From positions 4,526,001 through 4,590,000 of the forward strand of contig OZ257137.1 of NCBI GenBank assembly GCA_965279115.1: a DNA stretch of 64,000 nt, in the 5' to 3' direction. The DNA is from JAEUOS01 sp965279115 (GTDB lineage Bacteria > Pseudomonadota > Gammaproteobacteria > Burkholderiales > JAEUOS01). Every line of letters begins with the position of its first letter. Positions within the stretch are counted from its first letter, which is position 1. Of this stretch, positions 37,101 to 46,300 are shown piece after piece. The notes below the pieces were generated by a model, which worked only from the letters and a program-made list of their open reading frames with translations, made no database searches and was not told the origin of the DNA. Position numbers and translations under genes: made by a program.

Positions 37101-40100
37101 CGCACCGCCTTCGAGTTCTTCGAATCCGATCAGAACGTCCGTGCCTGCGCCCGCGGTATTTTGTGTGCCACCGTTGGCAAGGTTTACTGTCACGCCAGCG
37201 CCAGCGCTTGCATAGCTTGCGCGGTCAGTGCCGGTGCCAGCATCGAGGGAGTCGTTACCGAGTCCGCCGTCGAGCGTGTCGTTGCCATCGCCGCCGGTGA
37301 GGGAGTCGTTGCCTTCGGCGCCGTTGAGCAGGTTGGCATTGCCGCCGCCGAGGAGCAGATCGTCGAAAGCGCTGCCGATGAGGCCTTCGATTTCACCTTG
37401 CAGGACGTCACTGCCGGCGCCACCAGTATTCTGCGTCCCGGTGGTCGCCAGACTTACCGTAACCCCAGAGGTAGCACTGGCATAGGAGGCGAAATCGAAA
37501 CCGCTGCCCCCGTACAGCTTATCGTTGCCGACACCACCGTCGAGCGTGTCGTTGCCGCTGCCGCCGTCGAGGGAGTCGTTGCCGCCCAACCCGAACAACA
37601 TTTGTGGGGCGGTGACGCTGTAGCTAAAAGCGTTAAGGCTGTCGTTGAACGCGCTGCCCTCGATGGCTTCGATGTTAAGCAACGTGAGCGAGATATTGGT
37701 TGCACTGGCGAGGCCGCCATTAAAAATCGCCAGCGAGACGCCAATAGTGGAGCTGGCAAAGGAGGCACGATCAAAGCCGTTGCTGCCATCCAGGGTGTCG
37801 TTGCCGTTGCCGCCATCTAGTGTGTCGTCGCCGTCGCCACCCAAAAGTTGGTCGTTGCCCAGACCGCCGAGGAGCAGATTCGCATTGATATCGCCGGTGA
37901 GCGAATCGCCAAAGACGCTGCCTTCGACCTCCTCGATGTTGACAAACGCATCGTTGCCGACTCCAGTGTTCTGCGTGCCGACAGTGGCCAAGTTCACCAC
38001 CACGCCCCCGGTTACGGCCGAGTAGGACACGCGGTCGACACCGACACCGCCGTTGATCACGTCGTCACCTGTGCCGCCATCGAGGGTGTCGTTGCCGGAG
38101 CCTCCAGTGAGGGTGTCATTGCCGGCCAGGCCGATCAGGCGTGCGCCGCTGCTGCCGGCGACCAGGCTGTCGTTGAAGGTGCTGCCTTCGAGTTCCTCGA
38201 AGTTCACCAGAGTGTCGATGCCGGCGCCGAGGGTGTTCTGGCTGCCGACAATCGCCAGGCTGACGGTGACACCGGCGCTGGCGCCGGCGTAGGACGCGCG
38301 ATCGGTTCCGTTGCCGCCTTCGATGCTGTCGTTGCCATCGCCACCTTCGAGAGTGTCGTTGCCGCCCAGGCCGTTGAGGCTGTCATTGCCGGCCAGGCCG
38401 CCCAGCAGGTTGGCTCCGCCGTCACCGTTGATGCTGTCATCAAAAGTACTGCCTTCCACACCTTCGAAATTGATAATGCTGCCGCCTGCGGCGCCGCCAC
38501 CAACAGTGTTGCTGGCGAGATCGATCGCCACACCAGACATCGCGCTGCTATACGAGGCACGGTCGATCCCGGTCCCGCCATCGAGCGCGTCCGACCCTGT
38601 GCCGCCATCAAGCGTGTCGTCGCCAGCCCCGCCGTTGAGCGTGTCGTTACCTCCACCTCCTGACAACAAGTCATTGCCGAGTCCTCCAGCCAGACTTTCG
38701 CTGTCGTCGCCGCCATTGATTGTGTCGTTGCCGTCGCCGCCGTCGTATACATTGGTCCCCGCACCGCCCAAAAGAAGGTCGTTACCACTGCCACCGATCA
38801 AAGTGTCGCTTCCCGCGCCGCCGATAAGGCTGTCGATACCGTCGCTGCCGTCGAGGGAGTCGTTACCGAGTCCGCCGTCGAGCGTGTCGTTGCCATCGCC
38901 GCCGGTGAGGGAGTCGTTGCCTTCGGCGCCGTTGAGCAGGTTGGCATTGCCGCCGCCGAGGAGCAGATCGTCGAAAGCGCTGCCGATGAGGCCTTCGATT
39001 TCACCTTGCAGGACGTCACTGCCGGCGCCACCAGTATTCTGCGTCCCGGTGGTCGCCAGACTTACCGTAACCCCAGAGGTAGCACTGGCATAGGAGGCGA
39101 AATCGAAACCGCTGCCCCCGAACAGGGTATCGTTGCCTAGTCCACCATCGAGGGTGTCATTGCCGCTGCCACCCGTGAGAGAGTCATTGCCGCCCAACCC
39201 GAACAACATTTGTGGGGCGGTGACGCTGTAGCTAAAAGCGTTAAGGCTGTCGTTGAACGCGCTACCCTCAATGGCTTCGACGTTCAGCAACGTGAGCGAA
39301 ATATTGGTCGCACTGGCGGGGCCGCCATTAAAAATCAGCAGCGAGACGCCAACAGTGGAACTGGCAAAGGAGGCACGATCAAAGCCGTTGCCGCCATCCA
39401 AGGTGTCGTTGCCGTCGCCGCCATCGAGGGTATCGTCGCCGTCGCCGCCAAGAAGTTGGTCGTTGCCCAGACCGCCGAGGAGCAGATTCGCATTGATATC
39501 GCCGGTGAGCGAATCGCCAAAGGTGCTGCCTTCGACCTCCTCGACGCCGACAAAGGTATCGTTGCCGACTCCAGTGTTCTGTGTGCCGAGGATGGTAAGG
39601 TTCACCACCACGCCGGCGGTTGCTGTGGCGAAGGACGCGCGGTCGATGCCGGCGCCGCCGTTGAGCGAGTCGTCACCCGAGCCGCCATGCAGCGTGTCGT
39701 TGCCGGCCCCGCCGGTCAGGGTGTCGTTGCCAGCCAGGCCGAACATGCGTACGCTACTGGCGCCGGCGGAGAGGTTGTCGTTGAAGGCACTGCCTTCAAT
39801 TTCTTCGATGCCGGCGAGGGTGTCGGTGCCGGCGCCGAGGGTGTTCTGGCTACCGACAATCGCCAGGCTGACGTTCACGCCCGCGCTGGCGCCGGCGTAG
39901 GAGGCACGGTCGGTCCCCGCCCCGCCGTTGATGGAGTCATTGCCGTCTCCACCTTCAAGGGTGTCGTCGCTATCGGAACCAACCAACGTGTCGTTGAATG
40001 AACTGCCATACACCTGTTCGAAGCCCGTGATGCTGCTACCCACAGCCGCGCCGCCCAAGGCGTTGGTTTCGAGGTTGACGGTCACACCTGAAGCGGCGTT

Positions 40101-43100
40101 GACGAACGACACGCGATCAGTACCTGCACCGCCGTCCATGACATTGGCGCCCAAGCCGCCATTGAGGAAGTCATTGCCGTTACCGCCAGAGAGCGTGTCG
40201 TCGTTCTGTCCTCCGTCCAGGGTGTCATCCCCATCACCGCCCGTTAGCGAATCGTTGCCGTTGGCGCCCAGCAACAGGTCATTGCCGAGGCCACCGCCGA
40301 TAGTCTCGCCATCGTCACCGCCGTTTATGGTGTCGCTGCCGTCGCCAGCGTCGTAGACGTTGGCTCCCGCACCACCATTGAGAATGTCTGCACCCAGTCC
40401 TCCGAAAAGGCTGTCGTTGCCGCTTCCCCCGTCTATGCTGTCATTGCCATCGCCGCCGTCGAGGGAGTCGTTGCCGATGCCGCCGTCGAGGGTGTCGTTG
40501 CCGGCACCGCCGGTGAGGGAGTCGTTGCCATCGGCGCCGGTGAGCAGGTTGGCATTGCCGCCGCCGAGGAGCAGATCGTCGAAGGCGCTGCCGACAGCGC
40601 CTTCGATCAAATCCCATAGAGTGTCAAATCCAGCGCCACCAGTGTTCTGTGCGCTATGGTTCGCAAGATTGACGGTTACCGCCGAGGTTGCGCTGGTATA
40701 TGCAACCACGTCGAAGCCTTCGCTACCGACAAGCGTATCGTCTCCGGCGCCACCGTCGAGAGTATCGTTCCCGTTGTAGCCATTGAGAGAATCGTTTCCA
40801 TCGTTGCCAAACAGCAACCAGGAACCTACGGTTTGGTAAACGTTGAGGGAATCATTTCCTTTGGTACCCTCGATTTCCTCGATATTTGAATATTGAAAAA
40901 AGCCGACCAGGACGCCATTGATATAGATCTGTACGGGACTTGAGTTAAAGATAACGTTGACGCCTGCCTGAAAAGAACCAAAGGAGATTCGATCAATCCC
41001 GCCACCGCCATCCAGTGTGTCGGATGTAACCACAGCCGTACCTGGGTCTAATGTGTCGTTGCCGTCGCCACCTGCAAGTTGGTCACCGCCCAAACCGCCA
41101 ACCAACAGGTTGGCATTGGCGTCGCCAGTGAGAAAGTCGCTGAATGCGCTGCCCTCGACTTCTTCCACGTTGACGAAGGTGTCATTGCCTTGGCCGGTGT
41201 TCTGCGGGCTTGCAGTCGCGAGATTGACCACCACGCCGTTGCCCGCGCTGGCGAAGGACACGCGGTCGATGCCCGCGCCGCCGTTGATGAGATCGTCGCC
41301 TAATCCACCATCCAGCGTGTCGTTGCCGATGCCTCCGGTGAGGGTGTCGTTGAATGCGCTGCCTTGCAGGATTTCGACGCTGACCAGGGTGTCAGTGCCG
41401 GCACCGAGGGTGCTCTGGCTGCCGACCACGGCCAAGCTGACGGTGACGCCTGCGCTGGCGCTGGCATAGGAGACGCGGTCGATGCCGGCGCCGCCGTCCA
41501 GGGAATCGTTGCCGTCGCCGCCGTCCAGGGTGTCGTTGCCGCCCAGGCCATTGAGGGTATCGTTGCCGGCCAGGCCGCCCAGCAGGTTGGCGTTGCCGTC
41601 GCCAATGATGCCGTCGTCGAAAGCGCTGCCTTCCACGCCTTCGAAATTGACGATGATGTCACCCGTGGCGCCGCCACCGAATGTATTGGTGCCAATGTCC
41701 GCCGTAATGCCCGCTAGCGCTGCCGAAAACGACACTTGGTCGATCCCGGGCCCGCCATCGAGCGCATCCGACCCGGTACCGCCATCCAGCGTGTCGTTGC
41801 CCGCACCGCCATTGAGCGTGTCATTGCCGGCGCCGCCCCTGAGCAGGTTCGCGCCCGTGGTGCCGAAGAACACGTCGTCGAACGCGCTGCCGATCACGCC
41901 TTCGATATTCACCAGCGTGTCGGTCCCGGCGCCGCCGGTATCCTGCGCGCCGCCGAAGGTGAGGTTGTAGGCCACGGCCCCCGCCGCGTTGGCGTAGCTG
42001 GCCAGGTCGAAGTCGGCACCGCCGTCCAGGGAATCGTTGCCTATGCCGCCTTCCAGCGTGTCGTTGCCGGCCGCGCCGTTGAGGGTGTCGTTGCCTGCCA
42101 GGCCCATCAGCAAATCGGCATTGGCGCCGCCGGTCAGGGTGTCGTTGAAGGCGCTACCTTCCAGGCCCTCGATATTCACCAGCAGGTCGGTGCCGGCGCT
42201 GGACGTCGATTGCGCCGTGGCAATAGCCAGGCTTACAGAAACCGCCGCCCCGGCGGTGGAGTACGAGGCGACGTCCAGGCCGGCCGTTCCGCCGTCCAGC
42301 GTGTCGTTGCCGGCTGCGCCTTCGAGCGTGTCGTTGCCGGCGCCGCCGGTGAGCGAGTCGTTGAAGCCGCTCCCCTGCAGCACCTCGATGTTCAACAGCG
42401 TATCGATGCCATTGCCCACCGTGAATTGGCCGACGTTGGTGTCCAGCGATACCACCACCGCGGATGCCGCGCTGGTGTACGAGGCGCGGTCGATACCGGC
42501 GCCGCCGTCCAGGGTGTCGTTGCCGGAACCACCATCGAGCGTGTCGTTGCCGTCGCCGCCGACAAGCGAATCGTTGCCGGCCTGGCCGTTCATGTCGTCG
42601 GCAACCGAGGTGCCTGTCAGCGTGTCGTTACCGCTGGTGCCGGGAAACGAATCGAGGGTCGAGGCATAGGTGGCCTGCGCCCCGGCGCTGATGACGCTGG
42701 CGGCCTCGATCGTGCCGGTGCTGGCTTCCAGGTTGAAATTGGCGCCATTCAAGGCGGACCCGGTGGTGTCGGTGGAGGCCGCCACATCCGCGCCGGTGGC
42801 CGCAGCCAGCGCGGCGATGAAGCTTTGGCCCGCCGAACCTGCCGCGACATCACAGCCATACAGCAGCAGGTCGCCGTCCGGCGACAGGGCGGCGCCAACG
42901 CCCGCCAGTGCCGATGCGTAGGCGGGGAGACTGGCCTGGTCAAGTGCGGTCGAGCCGAGGAAGAGCGTCCCCGCGCCGCCGTGCGAGATAAGGTGGATCG
43001 CGCCGAGTCCGGTCACGCCCTGCAGGGCGGCCAGCATTTGCGCAATGCCGTCGCGGTCGGCGGCCAGGCGCACCACGCGCGTATCGGGGGCGAGGCCCGC

Positions 43101-43154
43101 CAATAGCTGGTCGCTGTCCTGAACGCGGGAATCTACAAAGACGAGATTGGACAC
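31158..43154 (-). CDS. Giant DUF4347/RTX type I-secreted protein (3998 aa)
   Basis: This is the longest complete gene in the window. Residues about 3-170 are DUF4347 (LISHGGAG with His58, LLLYGCDVAAG with Cys101). The rest, to about residue 3400, is roughly 32 copies of one module: a 46-residue spacer (RVSYASAxxGVTVSL, then AGTDTLxxIExLEGSAFND) followed by a variable number of RTX nonapeptides GGxGNDTLD. There is no propeller or PPC domain. Near the end are four to five ETDN/GLDLGSAID/FVENLNLKAGAG modules and the common tail ending DFQIVA. The start is GTG at 43152-43154 with GGAGG nine bases upstream. Such an array should become a long Ca2+-stiffened beta-roll fibre outside the cell; an adhesin, matrix or S-layer-like function is inferred. 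It contains a low-GC patch at about 40800-40980 and a 1,608-bp-period duplication. Confidence 0.92.
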   Translation of the reverse strand: MSNLVFVDSRVQDSDQLLAGLAPDTRVVRLAADRDGIAQMLAALQGVTGLGAIHLISHGGAGTLFLGSTALDQASLPAYASALAGVGAALSPDGDLLLYGCDVAAGSAGQSFIAALAAATGADVAASTDTTGSALNGANFNLEASTGTIEAASVISAGAQATYASTLDSFPGTSGNDTLTGTSVADDMNGQAGNDSLVGGDGNDTLDGGSGNDTLDGGAGIDRASYTSAASAVVVSLDTNVGQFTVGNGIDTLLNIEVLQGSGFNDSLTGGAGNDTLEGAAGNDTLDGGTAGLDVASYSTAGAAVSVSLAIATAQSTSSAGTDLLVNIEGLEGSAFNDTLTGGANADLLMGLAGNDTLNGAAGNDTLEGGIGNDSLDGGADFDLASYANAAGAVAYNLTFGGAQDTGGAGTDTLVNIEGVIGSAFDDVFFGTTGANLLRGGAGNDTLNGGAGNDTLDGGTGSDALDGGPGIDQVSFSAALAGITADIGTNTFGGGATGDIIVNFEGVEGSAFDDGIIGDGNANLLGGLAGNDTLNGLGGNDTLDGGDGNDSLDGGAGIDRVSYASASAGVTVSLAVVGSQSTLGAGTDTLVSVEILQGSAFNDTLTGGIGNDTLDGGLGDDLINGGAGIDRVSFASAGNGVVVNLATASPQNTGQGNDTFVNVEEVEGSAFSDFLTGDANANLLVGGLGGDQLAGGDGNDTLDPGTAVVTSDTLDGGGGIDRISFGSFQAGVNVIFNSSPVQIYINGVLVGFFQYSNIEEIEGTKGNDSLNVYQTVGSWLLFGNDGNDSLNGYNGNDTLDGGAGDDTLVGSEGFDVVAYTSATSAVTVNLANHSAQNTGGAGFDTLWDLIEGAVGSAFDDLLLGGGNANLLTGADGNDSLTGGAGNDTLDGGIGNDSLDGGDGNDSIDGGSGNDSLFGGLGADILNGGAGANVYDAGDGSDTINGGDDGETIGGGLGNDLLLGANGNDSLTGGDGDDTLDGGQNDDTLSGGNGNDFLNGGLGANVMDGGAGTDRVSFVNAASGVTVNLETNALGGAAVGSSITGFEQVYGSSFNDTLVGSDSDDTLEGGDGNDSINGGAGTDRASYAGASAGVNVSLAIVGSQNTLGAGTDTLAGIEEIEGSAFNDNLSAGASSVRMFGLAGNDTLTGGAGNDTLHGGSGDDSLNGGAGIDRASFATATAGVVVNLTILGTQNTGVGNDTFVGVEEVEGSTFGDSLTGDINANLLLGGLGNDQLLGGDGDDTLDGGDGNDTLDGGNGFDRASFASSTVGVSLLIFNGGPASATNISLTLLNVEAIEGSAFNDSLNAFSYSVTAPQMLFGLGGNDSLTGGSGNDTLDGGLGNDTLFGGSGFDFASYASATSGVTVSLATTGTQNTGGAGSDVLQGEIEGLIGSAFDDLLLGGGNANLLNGAEGNDSLTGGDGNDTLDGGLGNDSLDGSDGIDSLIGGAGSDTLIGGSGNDLLLGGAGTNVYDGGDGNDTINGGDDSESLAGGLGNDLLSGGGGNDTLNGGAGDDTLDGGTGSDALDGGTGIDRASYSSAMSGVAIDLASNTVGGGAAGGSIINFEGVEGSTFDDSINGDGGANLLGGLAGNDSLNGLGGNDTLEGGDGNDSIEGGNGTDRASYAGASAGVTVSLAIVGSQNTLGAGIDTLVNFEELEGSTFNDSLVAGSSGARLIGLAGNDTLTGGSGNDTLDGGTGDDVINGGVGVDRVSYSAVTGGVVVNLATVGTQNTGVGNDAFVNIEEVEGSVFGDSLTGDINANLLLGGLGNDQLLGGDGDDTLDGGNGNDTLDGSNGFDRASFASSTIGVSLAIFNGGLASATNISLTLLNIEAIEGSAFNDSLNAFSYSVTAPQMLFGLGGNDSLDGGSGNDTLDGGVGNDKLYGGSGFDFASYASATSGVTVSLATTGTQNTGGAGSDVLQGEIEGLIGSAFDDLLLGGGNANLLNGAEGNDSLTGGDGNDTLDGGLGNDSLDAGTGTDRASYASAGAGVTVNLANGGTQNTAGAGTDVLIGFEELEGGAFNDALTGDAGANVLLGSGGNDTLTGNDGNDTLDGGAGVNSLSGGAGNDTLVGGTGNNGFDGGTGMDLVSYAAAANGVVVNMAGGGADSFTAVEQVEGSAFSDSLSGDVNANLLRGMAGNDQLAGDAGNDTLEGGAGDDFLNGGDGIDRATYASATVGVGVSLGLSGPQATGVGTDILVGIEELEGTAFADSLSGSSLGDRLIGLAGNDVLSGADGDDTLDGGGGSDTLDGGAGSDRTSFATASAGIILTLGNAGAQTITGGTVTLISIEEVEGSAFNDVFNGASVSAADRLYGLAGNDFLFGNLGNDTLDGGDGNDTMDGGADIDVASYASAGAAVTVNLSVASAQATGAAGTDTLTNIEGLIGSAYSDTLTGSSLANQISGGAGGDTLVGGSGDDSMDGGDGDDSLDGGDGNDTVLGGAGLDTVIGGNGNDLLTGGADNDLLQGGIGDDTLQGGLGDDTLDGGSGLDRAAYASAGSAVAINLTIAGAQNTGGGGSDTFISIESLEGSAFNDSLSGDANANQLVGLGGDDTLIGGDGNDTLEGGAGTNLINGGNGADRVSYAGAAAAVTVDLGTGAVSGGAGTDTLISIEELEGSGFNDALAGSNAGDRILGLGGNDTLSGGQGDDTLEGGTGNDLIDGGTGIDRASYAGAATAVAVSLANPNPQNTFAAGTDTLFNIEELEGSAFGDALTGGSNNDRLLGLGGDDTLLGGAGNDTLEGGLGNDTLDGEAGIDRVSFAGASAAVSINFATFQVTGAAGSDTLISIEEAEGSAFNDYLGGGSSGDMLLGLAGTDTLQGFDGDDTLEGGAGDDTVDGGNGFDLASYAGAAGAVGVNLAFAGAQITGNAGTDTLSGIEGLIGSAFDDTLFGNSGANRLAGLAGNDTLAGGTGNDTLEGGAGNDSLDGGGNSDRASYANATSAVSVTLTLASQQNTGGAGLDTLTSIEDLEGSAFDDSLTGDGGANLLAGLAGNDTLTAAGGDDTLEGGDGDDLIDGGSGLDWATYANASAGVSVNLSTLAAQNTVGAGVDTIAGIERLVGSGFNDNLTGTAGDDLIIGGAGDDAISGLGGNDTLEGSAGNDQIDGGTGVDRASYANAGGAVSVNLGLVGAQNTLQAGTDTLLSIEEVEGSAFNDTLAGGASADRLLGLAGNDTISGGGSDDTLEGGTGNDTLDGGSGFDLAGYSGATSAVTVFLSNTGAQATGGAGTHTFISIEGLSGSAFADRLTGDANINRLVGGDGNDTLDGAAGADTMAGGKGDDTYFIDVAGDVVIEAAGEGEDTVISGASIVLALGVENAVYTGPAGGSITGNNLDNLIFSPATGLTIDALGGNDTISYRNLNTVVNVNLATGVATNTAGTDALSNFENAEGGSANDTLTGGAGANTLDGQAGADSMTGGLGTDTYIVDDIGDVVLEIDNTLSGLAVGLDLGSAIDRVIASISYTLTAFVENLNLKAGAGALSGNGNDLANALTGNEANNALTGLGGADTLDGGLGNDSMTGGLGADTYVVDSAGDVVTETDNTLSGLAVGLDLGSAIDTVIASIGYTLGNFVENLNLKAGAGALAGVGNDLANLLTGNEAANTLTGLAGADTLDGGAGNDSMTGGLGADTYFVDSAGDVVTETDNTLSGLAVGLDLGSAIDTVIASIAYTLGNFLENLNLRSGAGALAGVGNDLDNLLLGNEAGNSLSGLGGNDTLDGGAGGDTLDGGSGDDSMSGGLGADTYVVDNAGDVVVETDNTLSGLAAGLDLGSAIDTVIAGIAYTLGNFIENLNLKAGAGALAGTGNELNNLILGNEASNLLSGLGGNDVLSDNAGNDTMLGGDGFDTLTGGDGDDSLSGMNQGDVINGGNGNDWMGGGKGQDVLDGGADNDTLIGGLGLDTMTGGAGTDAFLFASALDGVLNVDTITDFTSGTDKIQVSAAVFNAFAAQVGQTHSLGTLPAGFLAYNATTGALAYDADGAGAGVAMNFAILGSGAHPATLGNDFQIVA
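37250..38000 (-). repeat. Internal duplication in the 3998-aa gene, copy A
   Basis: This segment matches 38858-39608 at an offset of 1,608 bp (536 codons). About 37253-37510 is almost identical to 38861-39118, and the rarer text at 37593-37660 (encoding APQMLFGL) recurs at 39201-39268. The copies differ in patches, so the duplication is older than, or has been reshuffled since, the one in the first giant. Confidence 0.85.
38858..39608 (-). repeat. Internal duplication in the 3998-aa gene, copy B
   Basis: This is the partner of 37250-38000. Both encode the same run: an RTX block, the SAFDDLLLGGGNANLLNG module, the IGVSL/VGVSL module with SATNISLTLLN, and the module rich in GVGND. Confidence 0.85.
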
Positions 43155-43163
43155 GAGCGGGAC

Positions 43164-43168
43164 CCTCC
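43164..43168 (-). promoter_or_regulatory. Shine-Dalgarno of the third giant RTX gene
   Basis: GGAGG lies nine bases before the GTG at 43154. No ATG fits better, so the GTG is taken as the start. Confidence 0.6.
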
Positions 43169-43249
43169 AGGCCGGATACGTAGTCGAAAGGACACTTGGC
43201 AGTGTGCGATTCGGCCAGTCCGGCTGAAGGCTCCCCCAAGCAACAGCGT

Positions 43250-43300
43250 CGAAAATATTACATGGTATGTCCGGAAGCGAACAGTTTATGTAGGCGTCAT
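43250..43300 (-). promoter_or_regulatory. A/T-rich promoter candidate of the third giant RTX gene
   Basis: This A/T-rich island lies in an otherwise GC-rich gap. TAATAT (complement of 43255-43260) could be a -10 element about 100 bases before the GTG. The -35 position about 17 bp upstream (TGTTCG) is poor, so only the location is suggested. Confidence 0.3.
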
Positions 43301-43322
43301 ATTCCGGCCGCGCCGCCGGGCG

Positions 43323-46300
43323 TCAGGCGATGATCTCGAAGTGGTTGCCGAACAGGATCGGATGCGTGGTGGAGCCAAGGAAGGCGAGGTTGAGTGCCGG
43401 CCCGGCGCCGGCGCCATCGGCGTCGTAGGCGAGTGCGCCTGTGTCGGCGTTGTAGGAAAGGTTGGGTGCGAGGCTCGCCAGGCCGACGGTCTGCCCGACC
43501 AGGCCTGAAAAGGCGCTGAACACGGTTGCGGAAAGCCGGATCAGTTCCAGGCCGGGGGTGAAGTCGGTGATCGTGTCCACATTGATCGTACCGTCCAGGG
43601 CAGTGCTGAAGATGAAGGTATCGATGCCCAATCCCCCCACGAGGGTATCGGTGCCCAGCCCGCCTTGCAGGGTGTCGTTGCCGTCGCCGCCTTCAAGGCT
43701 GTCGAGGCCCTTGCCACCGCCGAGAAAATCGTTGCCGCCCTCGCCGTAGATCCGGTCGCCCTGGTTCATGCCCGCCAGCGAATCGTCACCGTCGCCGCCG
43801 ATCAGTGTGTCGAAGCCGTCGCTGGCCTCCAGGGTGTCGTTGCCGGCGTTGCCGATCAGCGTATTGGCCGCAACGGTGCCGACGAGGTAGTCGCCGTAGA
43901 AGCCGCCGGTCAGGTTCTCGATTCCGGAGAACGTGTTGTTGCCTTGTCCGCCGCCCACCGCCTGTGCGCCTGGCAGGCTCAGGTTCGCCGCCACGGCCCC
44001 GCTGGCGCTCCAATACTCCACCGTGTCGATGCCGGCACCGCCGTTGAAGGTGTCGTCGCCGCCGTTGCCGTTCAGCGTGTCGTTGCCGTCCTGGCCGTCG
44101 AGCAGGTTGGCGCCGTCGTTACCGCTGATGCGGTTGTCCTGGGTGTTGCCGGTCGCGTTGATGGCGCCGGCACCGAAGGCCAGGCTGAGGTTTTCCAGAA
44201 ACGCGCCCAGGGTGAAACTGGCCGAGGCGCTCACCTGGTCGTAGGCGCTGAAGGGGTTGCCGTTGATGAGGGTGTTGTCGGTCTCGATCACCAGGTCGGC
44301 GGTGTCGTCGACGATGTAGTAGTCGTTGCCGAGGCCGCCGACCAGGCTGTCAACCCCGGTCCCGCCGTCGAGGAAGTCGAAACCGGCGCCGCCGACCAGT
44401 GTGTCGGCGCCGCCGGCACCGGAAAGGTTATTGTCGCCTTCATTGCCGGTGATCAGGTTGTCCAGCGCGTTGCCGGTACCTCCCAGATTGCCTGCGCCGG
44501 CTTTCACCGTCAGGTTCTCGACGAAATTGCTGAGCGTATAGGCGATGCTCGCGATCACCGAGTCGATGGCGCTGCCAAGATCCAGGCCGACGGCCAGTCC
44601 CGACAGGGTGTTGTCGGTTTCGGTCACCACGTCGCTGAAGTCGTCGACGTAGTAGGTGTCGGCGCCCAGTCCGCCGACCATGGTGTCGACACCGAGCCCG
44701 CCGTCGAGCGTGTCCTTGCCGTCCAGGCCGGTAAGCGTGTTGTTGGCGTCGTTGCCGGTGAGGGCGTTGTCCAGGGCGTTGCCGAATCCGCTCAGGCCGC
44801 CCGCGCCGGCCTTGAGGTTGAGGTTCTCGACAAAGGCGGTGAGGGTGTAGTTGATGCTGGCGATCACCAGGTCGATGGCGCTGCCCAGGTCCAGGCCGAT
44901 GGCCAGGCCCGAGAGGGTGTTGTCGGTTTCCACCACCTGGTCGCCGAGGTCGTCGACGACATAGGTGTCGGTGCCCAGCCCGCCGGCCATGCTGTCGGCG
45001 CCGGCCTGGCCGTCCAGCAGGTTGGCGCCCGCGGCGCCCGTCAGGGTGTCGTTGGCGCCGCCGCCTTCGGCGTTCTCGAAGTTCAGCAGGGCGTCGGTGC
45101 CGGCGGCATTGCTGGCCGTGCCGCTGGCAAGGTCGACGGTCACCGAGGTGGCGAGTCCGCGATAGGAAATCGTGTCGGACCCGTCGCCGCCGTCCAGCGT
45201 CAGCCCGTTTGAAGGGCTCTGGATCACGTTGTTGAGCACGTTGCCTATGACCGAGCCGCCCGCCGGGCCGGTATAGACCACGTTTTCCACATTCAGCGCC
45301 AGCACGATCGATACCGCGGTGACGATGGTGTCGATGCCTTCGCCTACCGCTTCGACAACCACGTCGCTGGCGCCGTCCACAATATACGTATCGTCGCCGC
45401 GCCCGCCGGCCATGGTGTCGGCGCCGCCGCCGCCGTCGAGGGTGTCGTTGCCGTCCATGCCGTACAGGCGGTTGGCGCCGATGTCACCGGTAAGCGTGTC
45501 GGCGAAGGCGGAGCCGGACAAGCCCTCCATGCTGAGGAACGCCTGCGTGCCGGCGCCGGCGAAAGATTGCGTCCCGGACCCGGTGAGCGTGAGCGTGATG
45601 CCGCTGGTGGCGCCGGCGAAGCTCAGCACGTCGATACCGTTGCCGCCGTCGAGCGTGTTGGTGCCGGTTCCGCCTTCAAGGGTGTCGTCGCCGTCGCCGC
45701 CGCTCAGGGTGTCGTTGCCGCTGAGTCCGACCAGCAGGTTGTCGCCAATGTCGCCGCTCAGGCTGTCGTTGAAAATGCTGCCGATGGCCCCTTCAATGCC
45801 CGTCAGGCTGTCGGTGCCGCTGCCTACGCCCGCCAGCAGCACCGTGCTGCCGCCGACGCCGCCGGCCAGGTTCACCGTCACCGGGTCGGTGGAGATCGAG
45901 TAGTCCGCCATGTCGACGCCGAGGCCGCCGGTGAGGGCGTCGTCGCCGACCGCGCCTTGCAGGGTGTCGTTGCCGTCGCCGCCGTCGAGCGTATCGTTGC
46001 CCTTGCCGCCCACCACCAGGTCGTTGTCGGCGCCACCGTCGAGCAGGTCGTCCTGGTCGCCGCCGCGCAGGGTGTCATTGCCCGCGCCGCCGAGGAGGGT
46101 ATCCAGGCCGGTGTTGCCGACAAGCGAGTCGTTGCCGTCGCCACCCTCGAGCGAATCGTTGCCCTGTTCGCCGGTGAGCAGATCGGCGCCGCCGCCGCCG
46201 ATGATGGTGTCACCGCCGGTGCCGCCGGCCAGGGAATCAGCGCCGAGCGCACCGGTCATGAGGTCGTTGCCGGCCTCGCCGTTGGCGTCGAAGCCGGTTT

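Noticed and set aside
31300..42600. Regular short DNA repeats that look at first like a CRISPR array or a minisatellite
   Set aside because: The 27-bp and longer periods are degenerate, in frame, and encode RTX nonapeptides. There are no unique spacers between identical repeats and no cas genes.
23985..43154. Pore-forming RTX toxin or LapA-type adhesin with LapG-controlled retention
   Set aside because: No HlyC-type acyltransferase, hydrophobic pore domain, LapG/LapD genes or TAAG/PAAG cleavage site near the N-terminus was found. The VAAG in the DUF4347 motif is not a convincing LapG site.
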